DNA of 64,000 nucleotides from Streptomyces sp. ITFR-16 (GCF_031844705.1 NZ_CP134609.1:6758001-6822000), one strand, 5' to 3'; shown: positions 37,809 through 47,332, counted from the first letter of the stretch. The notes: generated from the sequence alone by a model not told the origin. Translations and numbers: made by a program.

Positions 37809-39065
37809 TCAGCGGCCGAGCACCGCCTGCGCGGCCTTCTGCGCCGCGTCCAGCGCGTCCTTCGGGCTCTTCTTGCCGAGCAGCGCCGCCTGGATCTCGG
37901 GCGCGAGGACGCCCTGGACCTCACGGGCCTTGTCCTGGAGCGGGCCCACGTCCATGCTCGGCAGCGTGGCGCCGACCGCCGTCTGGAGCGCGTCGTCCGG
38001 GTAGAGGTCACCGCCGGAGGTGCGGGCCGGGAAGTAGCCGGCGGCCTTCTGGAGTCCGGCGGCGTTCTTGGACTCGGCGACGAAGTTCAGCCAGTCGCCG
38101 GTGTTCTTCCTGTCGGCGCCCTTCAGCATCGACAGGGCGCCCACGGTGCCGTAGCCCACCGACGCCGTGTCCTTCAGGGGCGGCCGGACGACGATGTTCT
38201 CCTTGCCCCAGAAGGGCTCGACGTCCGCCGGTGTGTTCTGCCAGGTGCAGGCCACCTTCCCCTTGGCGGTCGGCGTCTGCTCCAGCTTGGGCGTGGTGGT
38301 GACCAGGTCCTTGTCCGTGTAGCCGCCGTCGACGAGCTTCTTGAGGTACGTCAGCGCCTTGACGCCGGCCGCGTCGTTGAAGGTGACGTTCTTGCCGTCC
38401 TCGGAGAAGACGTCGCCGCCGGCCTGCCACAGCAGCGGGTAGAAGGTCATGTTCAGGGTCTGCTGGGTGTCACCGCTGTAGCTGGTGGCGTAGTAGCCCT
38501 TCGCCTTCAGCCTGGGGGCCAGCGCCTCCAGGTCCGCCCAACTGGTCGGGTAGTTCTTCTCGCCGATCGCGGTGAACACGCGCTTGTCGCAGATCAGCGG
38601 GTTGGCGCTGGTCAGGACCGGGGTGGCGAGTGCCTTGCCGTCGACCGTGACGGACTTCAGCGCGAAGTCCGTGTAGTCGGATCTGGCGGAGGCCGGCATG
38701 TAGTCGTCGGCCGGGACGATGCTCCTGGCGTACTTCGGCAGCTGGTCCGGGATCAGATAGACCGCGTCGGGGCCCTTGCCCGCGGCGATGGCGGTGGCCA
38801 GAGCGGTGTCGCGGTTGGCCCACGGGAAGGTCTCCACCTTCACCGTGACGCCCGCGTGCTCCTTCTCGAACGCCTTGACCAGGCCGTCCCAGTACGCCTT
38901 GTTCCTGGCCTCGTCGAAGATGATCGGGTAGGTCCACATGGTGACGGTGTCGCCGTCGCCGCCGCTGCCGGAACAGCCCGCCAGCACACCGGCCGCGAGC
39001 GCGGTGGCGAGGACGGGCGCGGCCAGCGCGCGGACTCTGGAACGACGGGGGAGAAGACGGGACAT
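37809..39065 (-). CDS. Extracellular sugar-binding lipoprotein of the ABC importer
   Basis: The 418-residue family 1 solute-binding protein has an N-terminal Arg-rich signal peptide and a lipobox VLAGC (Cys about residue 31). The mature protein starts with TVTMWTYPIIFDEA and ends with a typical helical C-terminus. GGAGGA lies 7 nt before ATG 39065. It delivers the imported sugar to the two permeases downstream; the ligand is unknown. Confidence 0.93.
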   Translation of the reverse strand: MSRLLPRRSRVRALAAPVLATALAAGVLAGCSGSGGDGDTVTMWTYPIIFDEARNKAYWDGLVKAFEKEHAGVTVKVETFPWANRDTALATAIAAGKGPDAVYLIPDQLPKYARSIVPADDYMPASARSDYTDFALKSVTVDGKALATPVLTSANPLICDKRVFTAIGEKNYPTSWADLEALAPRLKAKGYYATSYSGDTQQTLNMTFYPLLWQAGGDVFSEDGKNVTFNDAAGVKALTYLKKLVDGGYTDKDLVTTTPKLEQTPTAKGKVACTWQNTPADVEPFWGKENIVVRPPLKDTASVGYGTVGALSMLKGADRKNTGDWLNFVAESKNAAGLQKAAGYFPARTSGGDLYPDDALQTAVGATLPSMDVGPLQDKAREVQGVLAPEIQAALLGKKSPKDALDAAQKAAQAVLGR

Positions 39066-39112
39066 GAGACGGTCCTCCGAGGACGTGAGGGCGGGGCGGG
39101 AGGTCGGGGAAG

Positions 39113-40369
39113 TCATGAGACCGGGACCGTCTGGACGGTGCCGGTGTGCCGGGCGCGTTCGGCGGCGAACGCCGCGAGATGGCTGCCGAGCGAGGTGGCG
39201 GGGCCGGAGCGGACTGCTCCGGCGTCACCGGTGGCGAGGGCGGTGACGAACGCCTCGACGAGCGCGGCGTCCCCGCCGCCGTGCCCGTCGGCCGCGTTCG
39301 ACCCGGACGCGCCGAGTGTGCGGACGGTGGACCCGCCGGTCCTGAAGTCCTGCACGGTGACCTGCTCGCCGTCGCCGACGAGCCAGCCGTGCGAGCCGAA
39401 GATCCGGGTCTGCCGGTGGGTCTGCTCGGTGAACGCCACCATCTGGAAGGTCGCGGTCACCCCGCCCGACAACCGCATCGCGAGGACCTGGTGGTCCACC
39501 ACGTCGTTGTCGCTCCGGTAGACACAGACCCCGTACGGGCCCTCGCGCAGCGCCCGCACGAGACCGGCCTCGTCGGTCGCCTCGGTGACATGGGTGACCG
39601 GCCAGACCGCGCCCTTCTCGCGCAGCGTCGGCACGTACAGCTTCAGCGCGCTGTACGGGCAGCCGTGCTCGACCGCGCAGTCCAGGCAGCGGCCGGCGGA
39701 ACCCTCCGGCGCGTTCTCCGGCGTGAAGTGCTTCAGGCCGCCGAAACCGGTGACCTGCTCGATCCGGCCGCCCATGACATAGGTGATCCAGTCCAGGTCG
39801 TGGCAGGACTTGGCGAGCAGCATCGGGGACGAGTCCTTCTCGCTGCGCCACGGCCCGCGTACGTAGCTGTGGGCGTAGTGCCACCAGCCGACCGGCTCCA
39901 GATGGTCGAGGGAGACCAGCTGTCCGAGCACGCCCGAGTCCACGACCTCCTTCACCAGGTCGGTGTACGGGGTGTACCGCATGACGTGGCACACCGCGAA
40001 CAGCACCCCGGCCCGCTCCACCCCCTCGACGATCCGGCGGGTCTCCTCCTCCGTCGGGGCGAGGGGCTTCTCGGCGAGGATCGCGTAACCGGCCTCGGCC
40101 AGCGCCAGCACCGGCTCCACGTGGAAGCGGTCCTGGGTGGCGACGATCACCGCGTCCGCGATGCGGTGATCGACGAGCGGCCGCCAGTCGTCGAACTCGA
40201 CGGGCGCGCCCGCTGCGGCCCGCGCGGCGGGGCGGGGATCGGCGACGGCGACGAGTTCGGCGCGCTCGGGGTGCGCCTTGATCCACTCGGTGTACGTCAG
40301 ACCGCGGTTGCCGGCGCCGACGAGGGCGACCCGGACGGGCCGGCCGGTGATCGGGGTATGCGTGGACAC
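39113..40369 (-). CDS. Gfo/Idh/MocA-family oxidoreductase
   Basis: The 418-residue protein has an N-terminal NAD(P) fold with VALVGAGNRG and the catalytic-region motif EKPLAP. A C-terminal substrate domain follows. The Cys-rich stretch GRCLDCAVEHGCPYSALKLY (about 220-240) is shared by a subgroup of the family and may bind metal or be structural. GTG at 40369 follows AGGGA. It probably oxidises a sugar or inositol-like ring taken up by the adjacent transporter. Confidence 0.9.
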   Translation of the reverse strand: MSTHTPITGRPVRVALVGAGNRGLTYTEWIKAHPERAELVAVADPRPAARAAAGAPVEFDDWRPLVDHRIADAVIVATQDRFHVEPVLALAEAGYAILAEKPLAPTEEETRRIVEGVERAGVLFAVCHVMRYTPYTDLVKEVVDSGVLGQLVSLDHLEPVGWWHYAHSYVRGPWRSEKDSSPMLLAKSCHDLDWITYVMGGRIEQVTGFGGLKHFTPENAPEGSAGRCLDCAVEHGCPYSALKLYVPTLREKGAVWPVTHVTEATDEAGLVRALREGPYGVCVYRSDNDVVDHQVLAMRLSGGVTATFQMVAFTEQTHRQTRIFGSHGWLVGDGEQVTVQDFRTGGSTVRTLGASGSNAADGHGGGDAALVEAFVTALATGDAGAVRSGPATSLGSHLAAFAAERARHTGTVQTVPVS

Positions 40370-40410
40370 GGGAATCCCTGGTGCTCGGTGGTGCTGGACG
40401 GGCGGGATGG

Positions 40411-42561
40411 TCAGAAGCGCAGCGTGGCCGCGGTGTGGGCGACGCGGTCGCCCTCGTCCGGCACGGCGGTGCGCTCGGTGCCGTCCTCGACGCAGCCGGT
40501 GTGCAGCAGATGGCCGCTGTCGCCGAACGCCGAGGGCCGCAGTTCGAGCCGGCCGCCGGTGAAGGTGGAGCCGGTGGCCCGGTAGCGGTTGGTGCCCTCG
40601 GTGAGCAGCACATGTGCGGTGCCGTCGGGCGCGGTCGAGTCGAGGCCGCTGAGCTGCCAGTCGACGGTGCGTCCGGCGCCGGTACGGGCGAGCAGGGCGC
40701 CGTCCTTGTTGGTGCCGGACAGCCGGGTGCCGTCGACGCGCAGCCGCTGGTCCTTGGCCGAGGTCAGCTTCAGCCCCGTGTCGCGGAGTTCGCCGCCGAG
40801 CACGGTGATGTCGGCGTGGGCGAGCGAGACGGGGGCGGCGTCCTTGGATCCGGTCAGGGTGCACTGGTCCAGGACGAGCGGCCCGGTGCCGTTGAACACC
40901 GCGGCGTCGACGCCCTTCAGGGTGGTGCGCCGGAGGGTGAGCGGGGCGGTGACACCGGCCTGGGTGATCTCGGCGCCCGCCGCGAAGGCGAACGAGGAGT
41001 CGGCGATGACGTCGGGCCGGGCGGAGAGGTCCGAGGCCCGGGAGACGATCAGGGGCCCCGTCGCCGTACAGCCGCGCATCTGCACCCCGTCGGCGTTGAC
41101 CCAGAGCATTCCGGAGCCCTCCAGCGACTTCTTGCCGACGACCAGGACGTCCTCCAGGGTCAGATCGGTGATCTTGACCCGGGCGACGAACCAGGAGCAG
41201 GCGTGGCGGCGCACGGTGATCCGCTTGGCCCTGCCGCCCCAGGCCGCACCGGAGTTGGCGAAGGTCATCAGGCCGGAGTTGCCGGTGTAGACGAGGTCGT
41301 GCTCGAACTGGCCGTGCGTGACGAACGGGCCCTCGTCGTCACCGTCTCCGTGGCAGTTGGTGACATAGCAGTAGGCGGAAGCCGTGAAGTCGTTGAGATG
41401 GCGGGCGTTGGAGGTGTGACAGTCCTCCACGTGCCCGTACAGGCAGTAGATCTGCTGGGTGAGATAGCCCGCGCCGCCGTAGGTCACCGACTTCGGGTTG
41501 GTGAGCGAGCACTGCTCGGTGCGGTAGTAGGTGCACCAGCGGCGCATCACCACCGGCCAGAAGGTGCCGACGGCCTCGATGCCGGAGACGTCGCAGCGCA
41601 CCGCGTACTCGTAGGCGACCGGGTGCGAGCCGGTCATCTCGTCCTCGCCCCAGCCCTCGAAGACCATGTTGCGGACGTGGGCGCGCTCGACGGGCTCGAC
41701 CCGGGTCCAGGTCAGGGTGCGGCCGGCCGCGAGGTCCCAGCCGATCTGGTAGTTGACCCGGATGTGCGTCGCGTCGACGACGTCGGTGACCTGGACGAGG
41801 CGCTGGATCTCCTTCTCGTACGTCCCCGACAGGGCGTTGATCTCCACCGCCCACCACTGGCCGACGGCGAACTTCGAGGAGTCACCGACCTCGAAGAGGT
41901 CGGACAGGTCCGGCATCGCCGCGCTCAGGGTGTGTTTGACGGTGGTGTCGGTGGGGGTGCCGCGGAAGGAGAGGAGGGCGCCGAAGGGGTTGTCGTGGGT
42001 GTTTTTCTCGATGCCGGTGGTGTGGATGTGGTGGCCGCCGAAGTCGAGTTCGATGGTGGAGCGGTTGAAGAGGTGGCGTTGGGTGAACAGGAGGTCGGTG
42101 TGGGCCTCGATGCGGTGGACGGTGGGGTCGTTGACGAGGGTCTGGAGGGCGGTGTCGGCGGGGGTGTCGGCGTTGAAGTGGCCGAAGGTGCGGAAGTCGA
42201 TGGTTCCGGTGTGGAGTTGGTGCCAGCGTCCGGTTTTCGGTGTGTGGGTGGGGGCGATGACGGTGCCGCCGTTGTGCGGGGCGGTGGATTTCTTGTTCCA
42301 GCGCAGGGCCATGCCGCCGCCGTCGCCGGGGGTGTGGTAGCCGGCGAGGAGGATGTGGGTGCCGTCGGTCAGGGGGGTGGTGTTGAGGGCGCGCAGGGCG
42401 GTGACGGTGTCCAGGTGCAGGACGTCACGGGTGTGGGTGGGTGCGGCCTGGGCCGGGGTGGTGGCCGCGGCCGTGCCGGCCATGACCAGACCGGCCAGAC
42501 CCGAAGCCCGCAGCAGATTCCGGCGGGAGGACGCGGCGATGGGGTGGTGCGGAACGCTCAT
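40411..42561 (-). CDS. Secreted right-handed beta-helix protein (pectate-lyase/tailspike-like), copy 1
   Basis: The 716-residue protein starts with a Tat-like signal (SSRRNLLRAS, then a hydrophobic stretch to TTPAQA). Residues after it contain GYHTPGDGGGMALRWN and NGGTVIAPT, typical of the N-terminal part of parallel beta-helix polysaccharide lyases and phage tailspikes. The rest is rich in short beta-strand repeats with Asn/Thr/Cys. GGAAGG lies 10 nt before ATG 42561. Residues about 9-213 are encoded by a 618-bp module almost identical to the one in the gene at 48361. After it the two proteins are only moderately similar. It probably cuts or binds an extracellular glycan; catalytic residues are not evident. 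Confidence 0.85.
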   Translation of the reverse strand: MSVPHHPIAASSRRNLLRASGLAGLVMAGTAAATTPAQAAPTHTRDVLHLDTVTALRALNTTPLTDGTHILLAGYHTPGDGGGMALRWNKKSTAPHNGGTVIAPTHTPKTGRWHQLHTGTIDFRTFGHFNADTPADTALQTLVNDPTVHRIEAHTDLLFTQRHLFNRSTIELDFGGHHIHTTGIEKNTHDNPFGALLSFRGTPTDTTVKHTLSAAMPDLSDLFEVGDSSKFAVGQWWAVEINALSGTYEKEIQRLVQVTDVVDATHIRVNYQIGWDLAAGRTLTWTRVEPVERAHVRNMVFEGWGEDEMTGSHPVAYEYAVRCDVSGIEAVGTFWPVVMRRWCTYYRTEQCSLTNPKSVTYGGAGYLTQQIYCLYGHVEDCHTSNARHLNDFTASAYCYVTNCHGDGDDEGPFVTHGQFEHDLVYTGNSGLMTFANSGAAWGGRAKRITVRRHACSWFVARVKITDLTLEDVLVVGKKSLEGSGMLWVNADGVQMRGCTATGPLIVSRASDLSARPDVIADSSFAFAAGAEITQAGVTAPLTLRRTTLKGVDAAVFNGTGPLVLDQCTLTGSKDAAPVSLAHADITVLGGELRDTGLKLTSAKDQRLRVDGTRLSGTNKDGALLARTGAGRTVDWQLSGLDSTAPDGTAHVLLTEGTNRYRATGSTFTGGRLELRPSAFGDSGHLLHTGCVEDGTERTAVPDEGDRVAHTAATLRF
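41921..42538. repeat. 618-bp inverted repeat, arm 1 (5' part of beta-helix gene 1)
   Basis: This is the reverse complement of 48375-48992 with two differences found by eye over 618 bp (one silent Gly codon, one Leu/Val change). Identity stops abruptly at both ends. It encodes the signal peptide and N-terminal module. Confidence 0.95.
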
Positions 42562-42769
42562 GCGGACTTCGCCTTCCGAGAAGTGCGACGAGTGAGGGAG
42601 CGTTCCTGCGGTGGACTGCCGAGTGGCGGATGGCTGAAAAGGGTCCGGTCGTCGGATGTTCACGGCGTGATGGGCAGGCGCCGGAAGCGGACCGGAGGGG
42701 GTAAATCACCGGTGACGGCTGAATGTCACCCCGGTTGGCAGGGAACCTACGGCGGCCGAAGCCGATCGG

Positions 42770-43627
42770 TCAAGACCCGAATCCGTCGGAATGGGCGGAA
42801 CCGGCATCCGGGGTGCCGGTCTCCGGCTCCTCGACCCAGCCCAGTGAGACGCTGATCCGGCGGGCGGCGTCCCGCACCTGACCGCCCAGCTCCTGGTAGC
42901 GCCAGGCCGGCAGTCCGAGCTTGAGCCCCGTGATGGACACGGCCCCGGCACACACCGACCGGTCGTCGAAGACCGGCGCGCCGATGCAGATGATGCCCTC
43001 GGCGTCCTCCTCGTCGTCCAGGGCGTAGCCGACCCGGGCGATGTCGCGCAGATGCGCCAGGAACGTCGCCGGGTCGGTGATCGTGCGGGAGGTGCGCCGG
43101 GGCAGCCCGAACCGCTCGACGACCGAGGCGGCCTCGCTCTGCGGCACGGCGGAGAGCAGCGCCTTGCCCAGTCCCGTGCAGTGCGGCAGTTCGCGCTGGC
43201 CCATGCGCAGATCGAGCCGGACGCGCTGGTCCAGCTCGACCTGGTCCACCACGACCGCGTGGCCGTCCTCGGGGACGGCGAGCCGGGAGGCCATGCCGGT
43301 GGCCCGGGAGAGATCGCGCAGGACGGGGTGGGCGACACCGCGCAGCGAGACCTGGGACCTGGCGCGGTCGCCGAGCCGGGCCAGGCTCATGCCGAGCCGG
43401 TAGCGGCGGTTCATGCCCTCGCCGTCGTCCGACACGAGGCCGTAGGCGCGCAGGGTCTGGAGCATGCCGAAGGCCGCGCTCTTGGAGATGGAGCAGGCCT
43501 GGCCGACCTCCGTGACGCTCAGGCCGTTGCCCTGCGAGGGCGCGGCGAGCGCTTCGAGGATGTCCGCTGCCCTGGCCACGCTCTTGACCCAGTACTTCGG
43601 TTCTTCTGGGGCAGCACTGTTCGTCAT
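42770..43627 (-). CDS. IclR-family transcriptional regulator
   Basis: The 285-residue protein has an N-terminal winged HTH (LSVTEVGQACSISKSAAFGML) and a C-terminal IclR effector domain with LPHCTGLGKALLSAVP and GAPVFDDRSVCAGAVSITG. The start at 43627 gives MTNSAAPEEPKYWVKSV, the normal length; the frame stays open to 43810 but without a ribosome binding site. It sits between the two divergent catabolic units, and palindromes at 43617 and 43754 are likely its operators. One of them covers its own start codon. Confidence 0.93.
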   Translation of the reverse strand: MTNSAAPEEPKYWVKSVARAADILEALAAPSQGNGLSVTEVGQACSISKSAAFGMLQTLRAYGLVSDDGEGMNRRYRLGMSLARLGDRARSQVSLRGVAHPVLRDLSRATGMASRLAVPEDGHAVVVDQVELDQRVRLDLRMGQRELPHCTGLGKALLSAVPQSEAASVVERFGLPRRTSRTITDPATFLAHLRDIARVGYALDDEEDAEGIICIGAPVFDDRSVCAGAVSITGLKLGLPAWRYQELGGQVRDAARRISVSLGWVEEPETGTPDAGSAHSDGFGS

Positions 43628-43637
43628 AGCAGAACAG
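43617..43637. promoter_or_regulatory. Putative IclR operator over the iclR-type gene start
   Basis: CTGTTC (43617-43622) and GAACAG (43632-43637) form a palindrome with a 9-nt spacer that includes the start codon region of the regulator gene. The right half AGAACAGCG is repeated exactly at the second site, suggesting autoregulation. Confidence 0.6.
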
Positions 43638-43717
43638 CGTAGTGCCTTCGAAGCTGCGGAGGGTGCCTCCGATTCAACAAGTGCCCCGGATTCGGGCGTC
43701 GGCAGGGCGGAAGGGGG

Positions 43718-43746
43718 TTGACCGGTTTTCGGGGCGGACGTAATAT
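43718..43746 (+). promoter_or_regulatory. Promoter of the rightward catabolic operon
   Basis: TTGACC (43718-43723) and TAATAT (43741-43746) are separated by exactly 17 bp. The predicted start, near 43753, coincides with the left edge of the palindrome 43754-43774. Confidence 0.7.
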
Positions 43747-43753
43747 CCAGGCA

Positions 43754-43774
43754 CTGTTCTGCTCTACAGAACAG
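43754..43774. promoter_or_regulatory. Putative IclR operator at the transcription start of the rightward operon
   Basis: CTGTTCT (43754-43760) and AGAACAG (43768-43774) are perfect arms around 7 bp; a third half-site GTTCTGA follows at 43776-43782. The location just after the -10 hexamer fits repression of the operon in the absence of inducer. Confidence 0.68.
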
Positions 43775-43915
43775 CGTTCTGAAAAAGCGAAACGCAGCAC
43801 CGAGCACCACGGATCACCCCTTCCTGCGGCGACTGCCGGGCGGATGGCGCCAGGGACTCACGGGCCGGGCAGGGCCCACGAGAACCGACGACTCTCGACG
43901 CAAGGAGCAAGCGAT

Positions 43916-45286
43916 ATGAGTTCAGGCCCGGCCGGCAAGGAATCCGGGGCCCGGCTCGCCGAGCGCGCCCGCCAGGTCGTACCCGGCGGCGTCAACAGCG
44001 GTCAGCGCAGCGTTCCCGGACTGACCGACCTGGTGGTCACCGCGACCGACGGCGCACGGTTCCGCACCGCCGACGGACGCGAGTACACCGACTTCCACTC
44101 GGCGTTCGGCCCGCCGCTGCTCGGACACAACGACCCGGACGTGGCCCGCGCCACCGCCGAGGCCGGCGCGACCCTCGGGCACATGGGCGTCGGCGTCACC
44201 GAGGGCGAGGTCCTCCTCGCCGAACAGCTCACCGAGCTGATCCCCTCCCTGGAGAAGGTGCTGCTCACCAGCACCGGCAGCGAGGCCACCTTCCACGCGC
44301 TGCGCGTCTCCCGCGCCGCCACCGGCCGCCGCCTCGTCGTCAAGTTCCAGGGCTGCTACCACGGCTGGCACGACGCGGTCAGCCTCAACGTCATCTCCGA
44401 GCCCTCGAAGGTCGGCGGCCACGACCCGATCTCGACCGGCATCCTGCCCGAGGTCCTCGAAGCCACCCTCGTCCTGCCGTTCAACGACAGCGAGGCCGTC
44501 CGGCGCACCTTCGCCGAGCACGGCCCCGACATCGCCGCCGTCATCGTCGAACCCGTCCCGCACAACGTCGGCGCGCTCCTGCCGTACCAGGAGTTCCTGA
44601 CGACGCTGCGCGAGGAGACCACCCGGGCCGGCAGCGTCCTGATCTTCGACGAGGTCATCACCGGCTTCCGGCACGCCCTGGGCGGCTGGCAGCAGATCTC
44701 CGGCGTCACCCCCGACCTCACCACCCTCGGCAAGGCCATCGCCAACGGCGCCCCCGTCGGCGCGATCGGAGGCCGCGCCGACCTGATGGACCTCTTCTCC
44801 ACCCGCCCCGGCGCCCCCGCCTTCTTCGCCGGCACGTACAACGGCCACCCGTCCGTCGTCGCCGCCGCCCTCGCCACGTTGCGCAAGCTCCGCGAGGAGC
44901 CCGTCCACGAGCACGTCTTCCGGCTCGGCGACCGCGTCCGCACCGGACTGACCGGCCTCTACGCGCGCCTCGGCGTGCCCGCCGTCGTCACCGGCTACGG
45001 CTCCGTCTTCGTCAGCTACTTCATGCCGGGCGAGGCCCCCCGCACCTACGCGGACCTGCTGCACAACGACGCCTCCATGTTCGTCGGCTACCGCCGCAGA
45101 CTCCTGGACCACGGGCTGTTCGAGCTGCCCCTCAACCTCAAGCGCAGCCACATCAGCTACGCGCACACCGACGCCGACGTGGACCGCCTGATCGAAGGCA
45201 CCGAGGCCGCCGTCACGGCCGTCCTCGCCGAGGGCGGCGCCCGCGACCTGGCCCACACCTCGACCATGGGCGGAGCGACCCGCTGA
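43916..45286 (+). CDS. Class III PLP-dependent aminotransferase (glutamate-1-semialdehyde-aminomutase-like)
   Basis: The 456-residue protein has class III features: TSTGSEATFHALR, KFQGCYHGWHD, IFDEVITGFR and the PLP Lys in TTLGKAIANGAPVG. It resembles HemL but lies far from heme genes and inside a sugar catabolic operon, so a role in deaminating an amino sugar acid or related compound is more likely. AAGGAG (43902-43907) precedes ATG 43916. It overlaps the next gene by one base. Confidence 0.9.
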   Translation: MSSGPAGKESGARLAERARQVVPGGVNSGQRSVPGLTDLVVTATDGARFRTADGREYTDFHSAFGPPLLGHNDPDVARATAEAGATLGHMGVGVTEGEVLLAEQLTELIPSLEKVLLTSTGSEATFHALRVSRAATGRRLVVKFQGCYHGWHDAVSLNVISEPSKVGGHDPISTGILPEVLEATLVLPFNDSEAVRRTFAEHGPDIAAVIVEPVPHNVGALLPYQEFLTTLREETTRAGSVLIFDEVITGFRHALGGWQQISGVTPDLTTLGKAIANGAPVGAIGGRADLMDLFSTRPGAPAFFAGTYNGHPSVVAAALATLRKLREEPVHEHVFRLGDRVRTGLTGLYARLGVPAVVTGYGSVFVSYFMPGEAPRTYADLLHNDASMFVGYRRRLLDHGLFELPLNLKRSHISYAHTDADVDRLIEGTEAAVTAVLAEGGARDLAHTSTMGGATR

Positions 45287-46473
45287 TGCTCACCGTCAAC
45301 CGCACCCGGCCCGCAGGACCCGCCGGCCGGATCACCCGCGTCGAGACCCTGATGCTCGGCACCTCCTGGCGCGACTTCGGCTATGTCCGGGTCCACACCG
45401 ACGAGGGCCTGACCGGCGTCGGCGAGATCACCCACCCCTACCGGGTGAGCGAGGTCTGCGCCCTCACCGAGGCCATCGCCGGACGCCATCTGATCGGCGC
45501 CGACCCCTTCGACGTCGAGGAGCTGTGGCTCCGCGTCTACCAGGGCGACTTCCTGCGCGGCGGCGACATGGGCGGCATCGCCCTGTCCGGCCTCGACCAG
45601 GCGATGTACGACCTGATGGGCAAGGCGCTCGGGGTACCCGCCTACCGGCTGACCGGCGGGGCCTGCCGCGACGACGTCCGCGTCTACGCCAACGGCTGGT
45701 ACACCGGCGAACGCGAGCCCGAGATCTTCGCCGCCAAGGCGAAGGAGACCGTCGCCAAGGGCTACACCGCCCTCAAGTTCGACCCCTTCGGCCCCGGGCT
45801 GCACGAGCTGGAACGGGCCGAACTGCGCCGCTCCCTCGACCTCGTCGCCGCCGTCCGCGAAGCCATCGGACCGGACATCGACCTCTTCATCGAGGGCCAT
45901 GCCCGCTTCGCCATGCCGACCGCCGCCCGGCTCGTGCGGGAGCTGGAGCCCTTCGACATCGGCTGGTTCGAGGAGCCGATGCCCTGGACCCACATCGAGC
46001 GGTACGCGGAACTGCGCCGGCGCGCCGCGTTCCCCCTCTCCGGCGGTGAGCACTTCCACAACCGCTACGAGTACAAGCAGCTCTTCGCCACGCACGCCGT
46101 CGACATCATCCAGCCCGACCTGTCCATGGCCGGCGGCTTCACCGAGGTCAGAAAGCTCGCCGCCATCGCCGACACGCACGGCATGCTGGTCGCCCCGCAC
46201 AACTCCAACTCCCCGCTCTGCACCACCGTCTCGGTGCACGCGGCGCTCGGAATCCCCAACTTCAAGATCCTGGAAACCTTCGACGGGCTCCTGGAGCCGT
46301 TCGTCTTCGACGCCCTCAAGGGCACCCTCCCGATGGAAGGCGGCCGCATCGGTCTGCCGACCGCCCCGGGGATCGGCGTCGAACTCGTCGACGAGGTCTT
46401 CGAGGAGCACCCGCCCAGCCACCGCTTCTGGAACATGTTCGCGGACGGCTGGGAGAAGCGGAACCGCACATGA
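45286..46473 (+). CDS. Enolase-superfamily acid-sugar dehydratase (mandelate racemase/galactonate dehydratase-like)
   Basis: The 395-residue protein has the capping domain followed by a barrel. Candidate catalytic elements are ALKFDPF, the metal ligands in FIEGHARF, WFEEPM and GGEHF, and the general-base His in APHNSNSP. Together they resemble galactonate- and mannonate-type dehydratases, which convert an acid sugar to a 2-keto-3-deoxy acid. The ATG at 45286 shares a base with the previous stop codon, and the amidohydrolase gene overlaps its end by 4 bp. Confidence 0.9.
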   Translation: MLTVNRTRPAGPAGRITRVETLMLGTSWRDFGYVRVHTDEGLTGVGEITHPYRVSEVCALTEAIAGRHLIGADPFDVEELWLRVYQGDFLRGGDMGGIALSGLDQAMYDLMGKALGVPAYRLTGGACRDDVRVYANGWYTGEREPEIFAAKAKETVAKGYTALKFDPFGPGLHELERAELRRSLDLVAAVREAIGPDIDLFIEGHARFAMPTAARLVRELEPFDIGWFEEPMPWTHIERYAELRRRAAFPLSGGEHFHNRYEYKQLFATHAVDIIQPDLSMAGGFTEVRKLAAIADTHGMLVAPHNSNSPLCTTVSVHAALGIPNFKILETFDGLLEPFVFDALKGTLPMEGGRIGLPTAPGIGVELVDEVFEEHPPSHRFWNMFADGWEKRNRT

Positions 46474-47315
46474 TCGTCGACGTCCACTCCCATCTCTTCC
46501 GCCACAGCCACGACTTCACCGACCCGTTCAGCTCCGACTCCGCCCGCGCCCACGCCGGCGAGGTCGACCTCACGGTGAAGTGGGAGGAGTACGCCGCCAC
46601 CGCACCCGACTCCACCCGCACGATCGTCGTCGGCGGCAAGGCGCGCCGCAGCGGCCTCTGGGTCGACGACGCCGCCGTGGCCGCGTACGTCGGGCAGCAC
46701 CCCGACCGGCTGATCGGCTACCTGGCGCTCGACCCCACCCAGCCCGGCTGGCAGGAGGAACTGCGCTACGGCCACCAGGAGCTCGGCCTGCGCGGCATCA
46801 AACTGATGCCGATGTACGCGGGCTTCGACCCGGCGGCCGAGGAGTACGACGAGCTGTACACGTACGCCGAACGCAACGGGCTGCCGCTCCTGGTGCACAC
46901 CGGCACCACGTTCGTCTCCAGCGCACCGCTGGAGTGGGCGATGCCCCGCCATCTGGACGCGGTCGCCATCCGCCACCCCGAGCTGCGGATGGTCCTCGCC
47001 CATCTCGGCCACCCCTTCGAGGGCGAGTGCATCGCGGTCATCCGCAAGCACCCGCATGTGTACGCCGACCTCAGCGCCCTGCACTACCGGCCCTTCCAGC
47101 TCTGGCACAGCCTCCGGCTCGTCCAGGACTACGGGGTCTTCCACAAGGTGCTGTTCGGCAGCGACTACCCGTTCACGACGGTCGACGACTCGGTGAAGGG
47201 GCTGCGGGAGATCGCCCGGATCCCCGGCATCCCCGGACTGCCGCCGCTCGACGCGGACGCGGTGGAGGAGATCATCCACCGGCCCTCGCTCGATCTCCTG
47301 GGCCTGAACGGCTGA
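46470..47315 (+). CDS. Amidohydrolase family 2 protein (lactonase or decarboxylase-like)
   Basis: The 281-residue TIM-barrel protein starts with the metal motif MIVDVHSHLFRH and has LAHLGHPFEGE and FGSDYPFTTVDD, with Asp and His ligands. Members include sugar lactone hydrolases and aromatic acid decarboxylases. With a dehydratase upstream and an SDR downstream, a sugar-lactonase role is plausible. It overlaps the dehydratase gene by 4 bp. Confidence 0.88.
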   Translation: MIVDVHSHLFRHSHDFTDPFSSDSARAHAGEVDLTVKWEEYAATAPDSTRTIVVGGKARRSGLWVDDAAVAAYVGQHPDRLIGYLALDPTQPGWQEELRYGHQELGLRGIKLMPMYAGFDPAAEEYDELYTYAERNGLPLLVHTGTTFVSSAPLEWAMPRHLDAVAIRHPELRMVLAHLGHPFEGECIAVIRKHPHVYADLSALHYRPFQLWHSLRLVQDYGVFHKVLFGSDYPFTTVDDSVKGLREIARIPGIPGLPPLDADAVEEIIHRPSLDLLGLNG

Positions 47316-47332
47316 CCGGCCGTCCCCCCAGC

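Noticed and set aside
43916..45286. Heme-pathway hemL (glutamate-1-semialdehyde aminomutase)
   Set aside because: The fold and motifs are similar, but the context is a sugar catabolic operon with no heme genes, so a catabolic aminotransferase is more likely.
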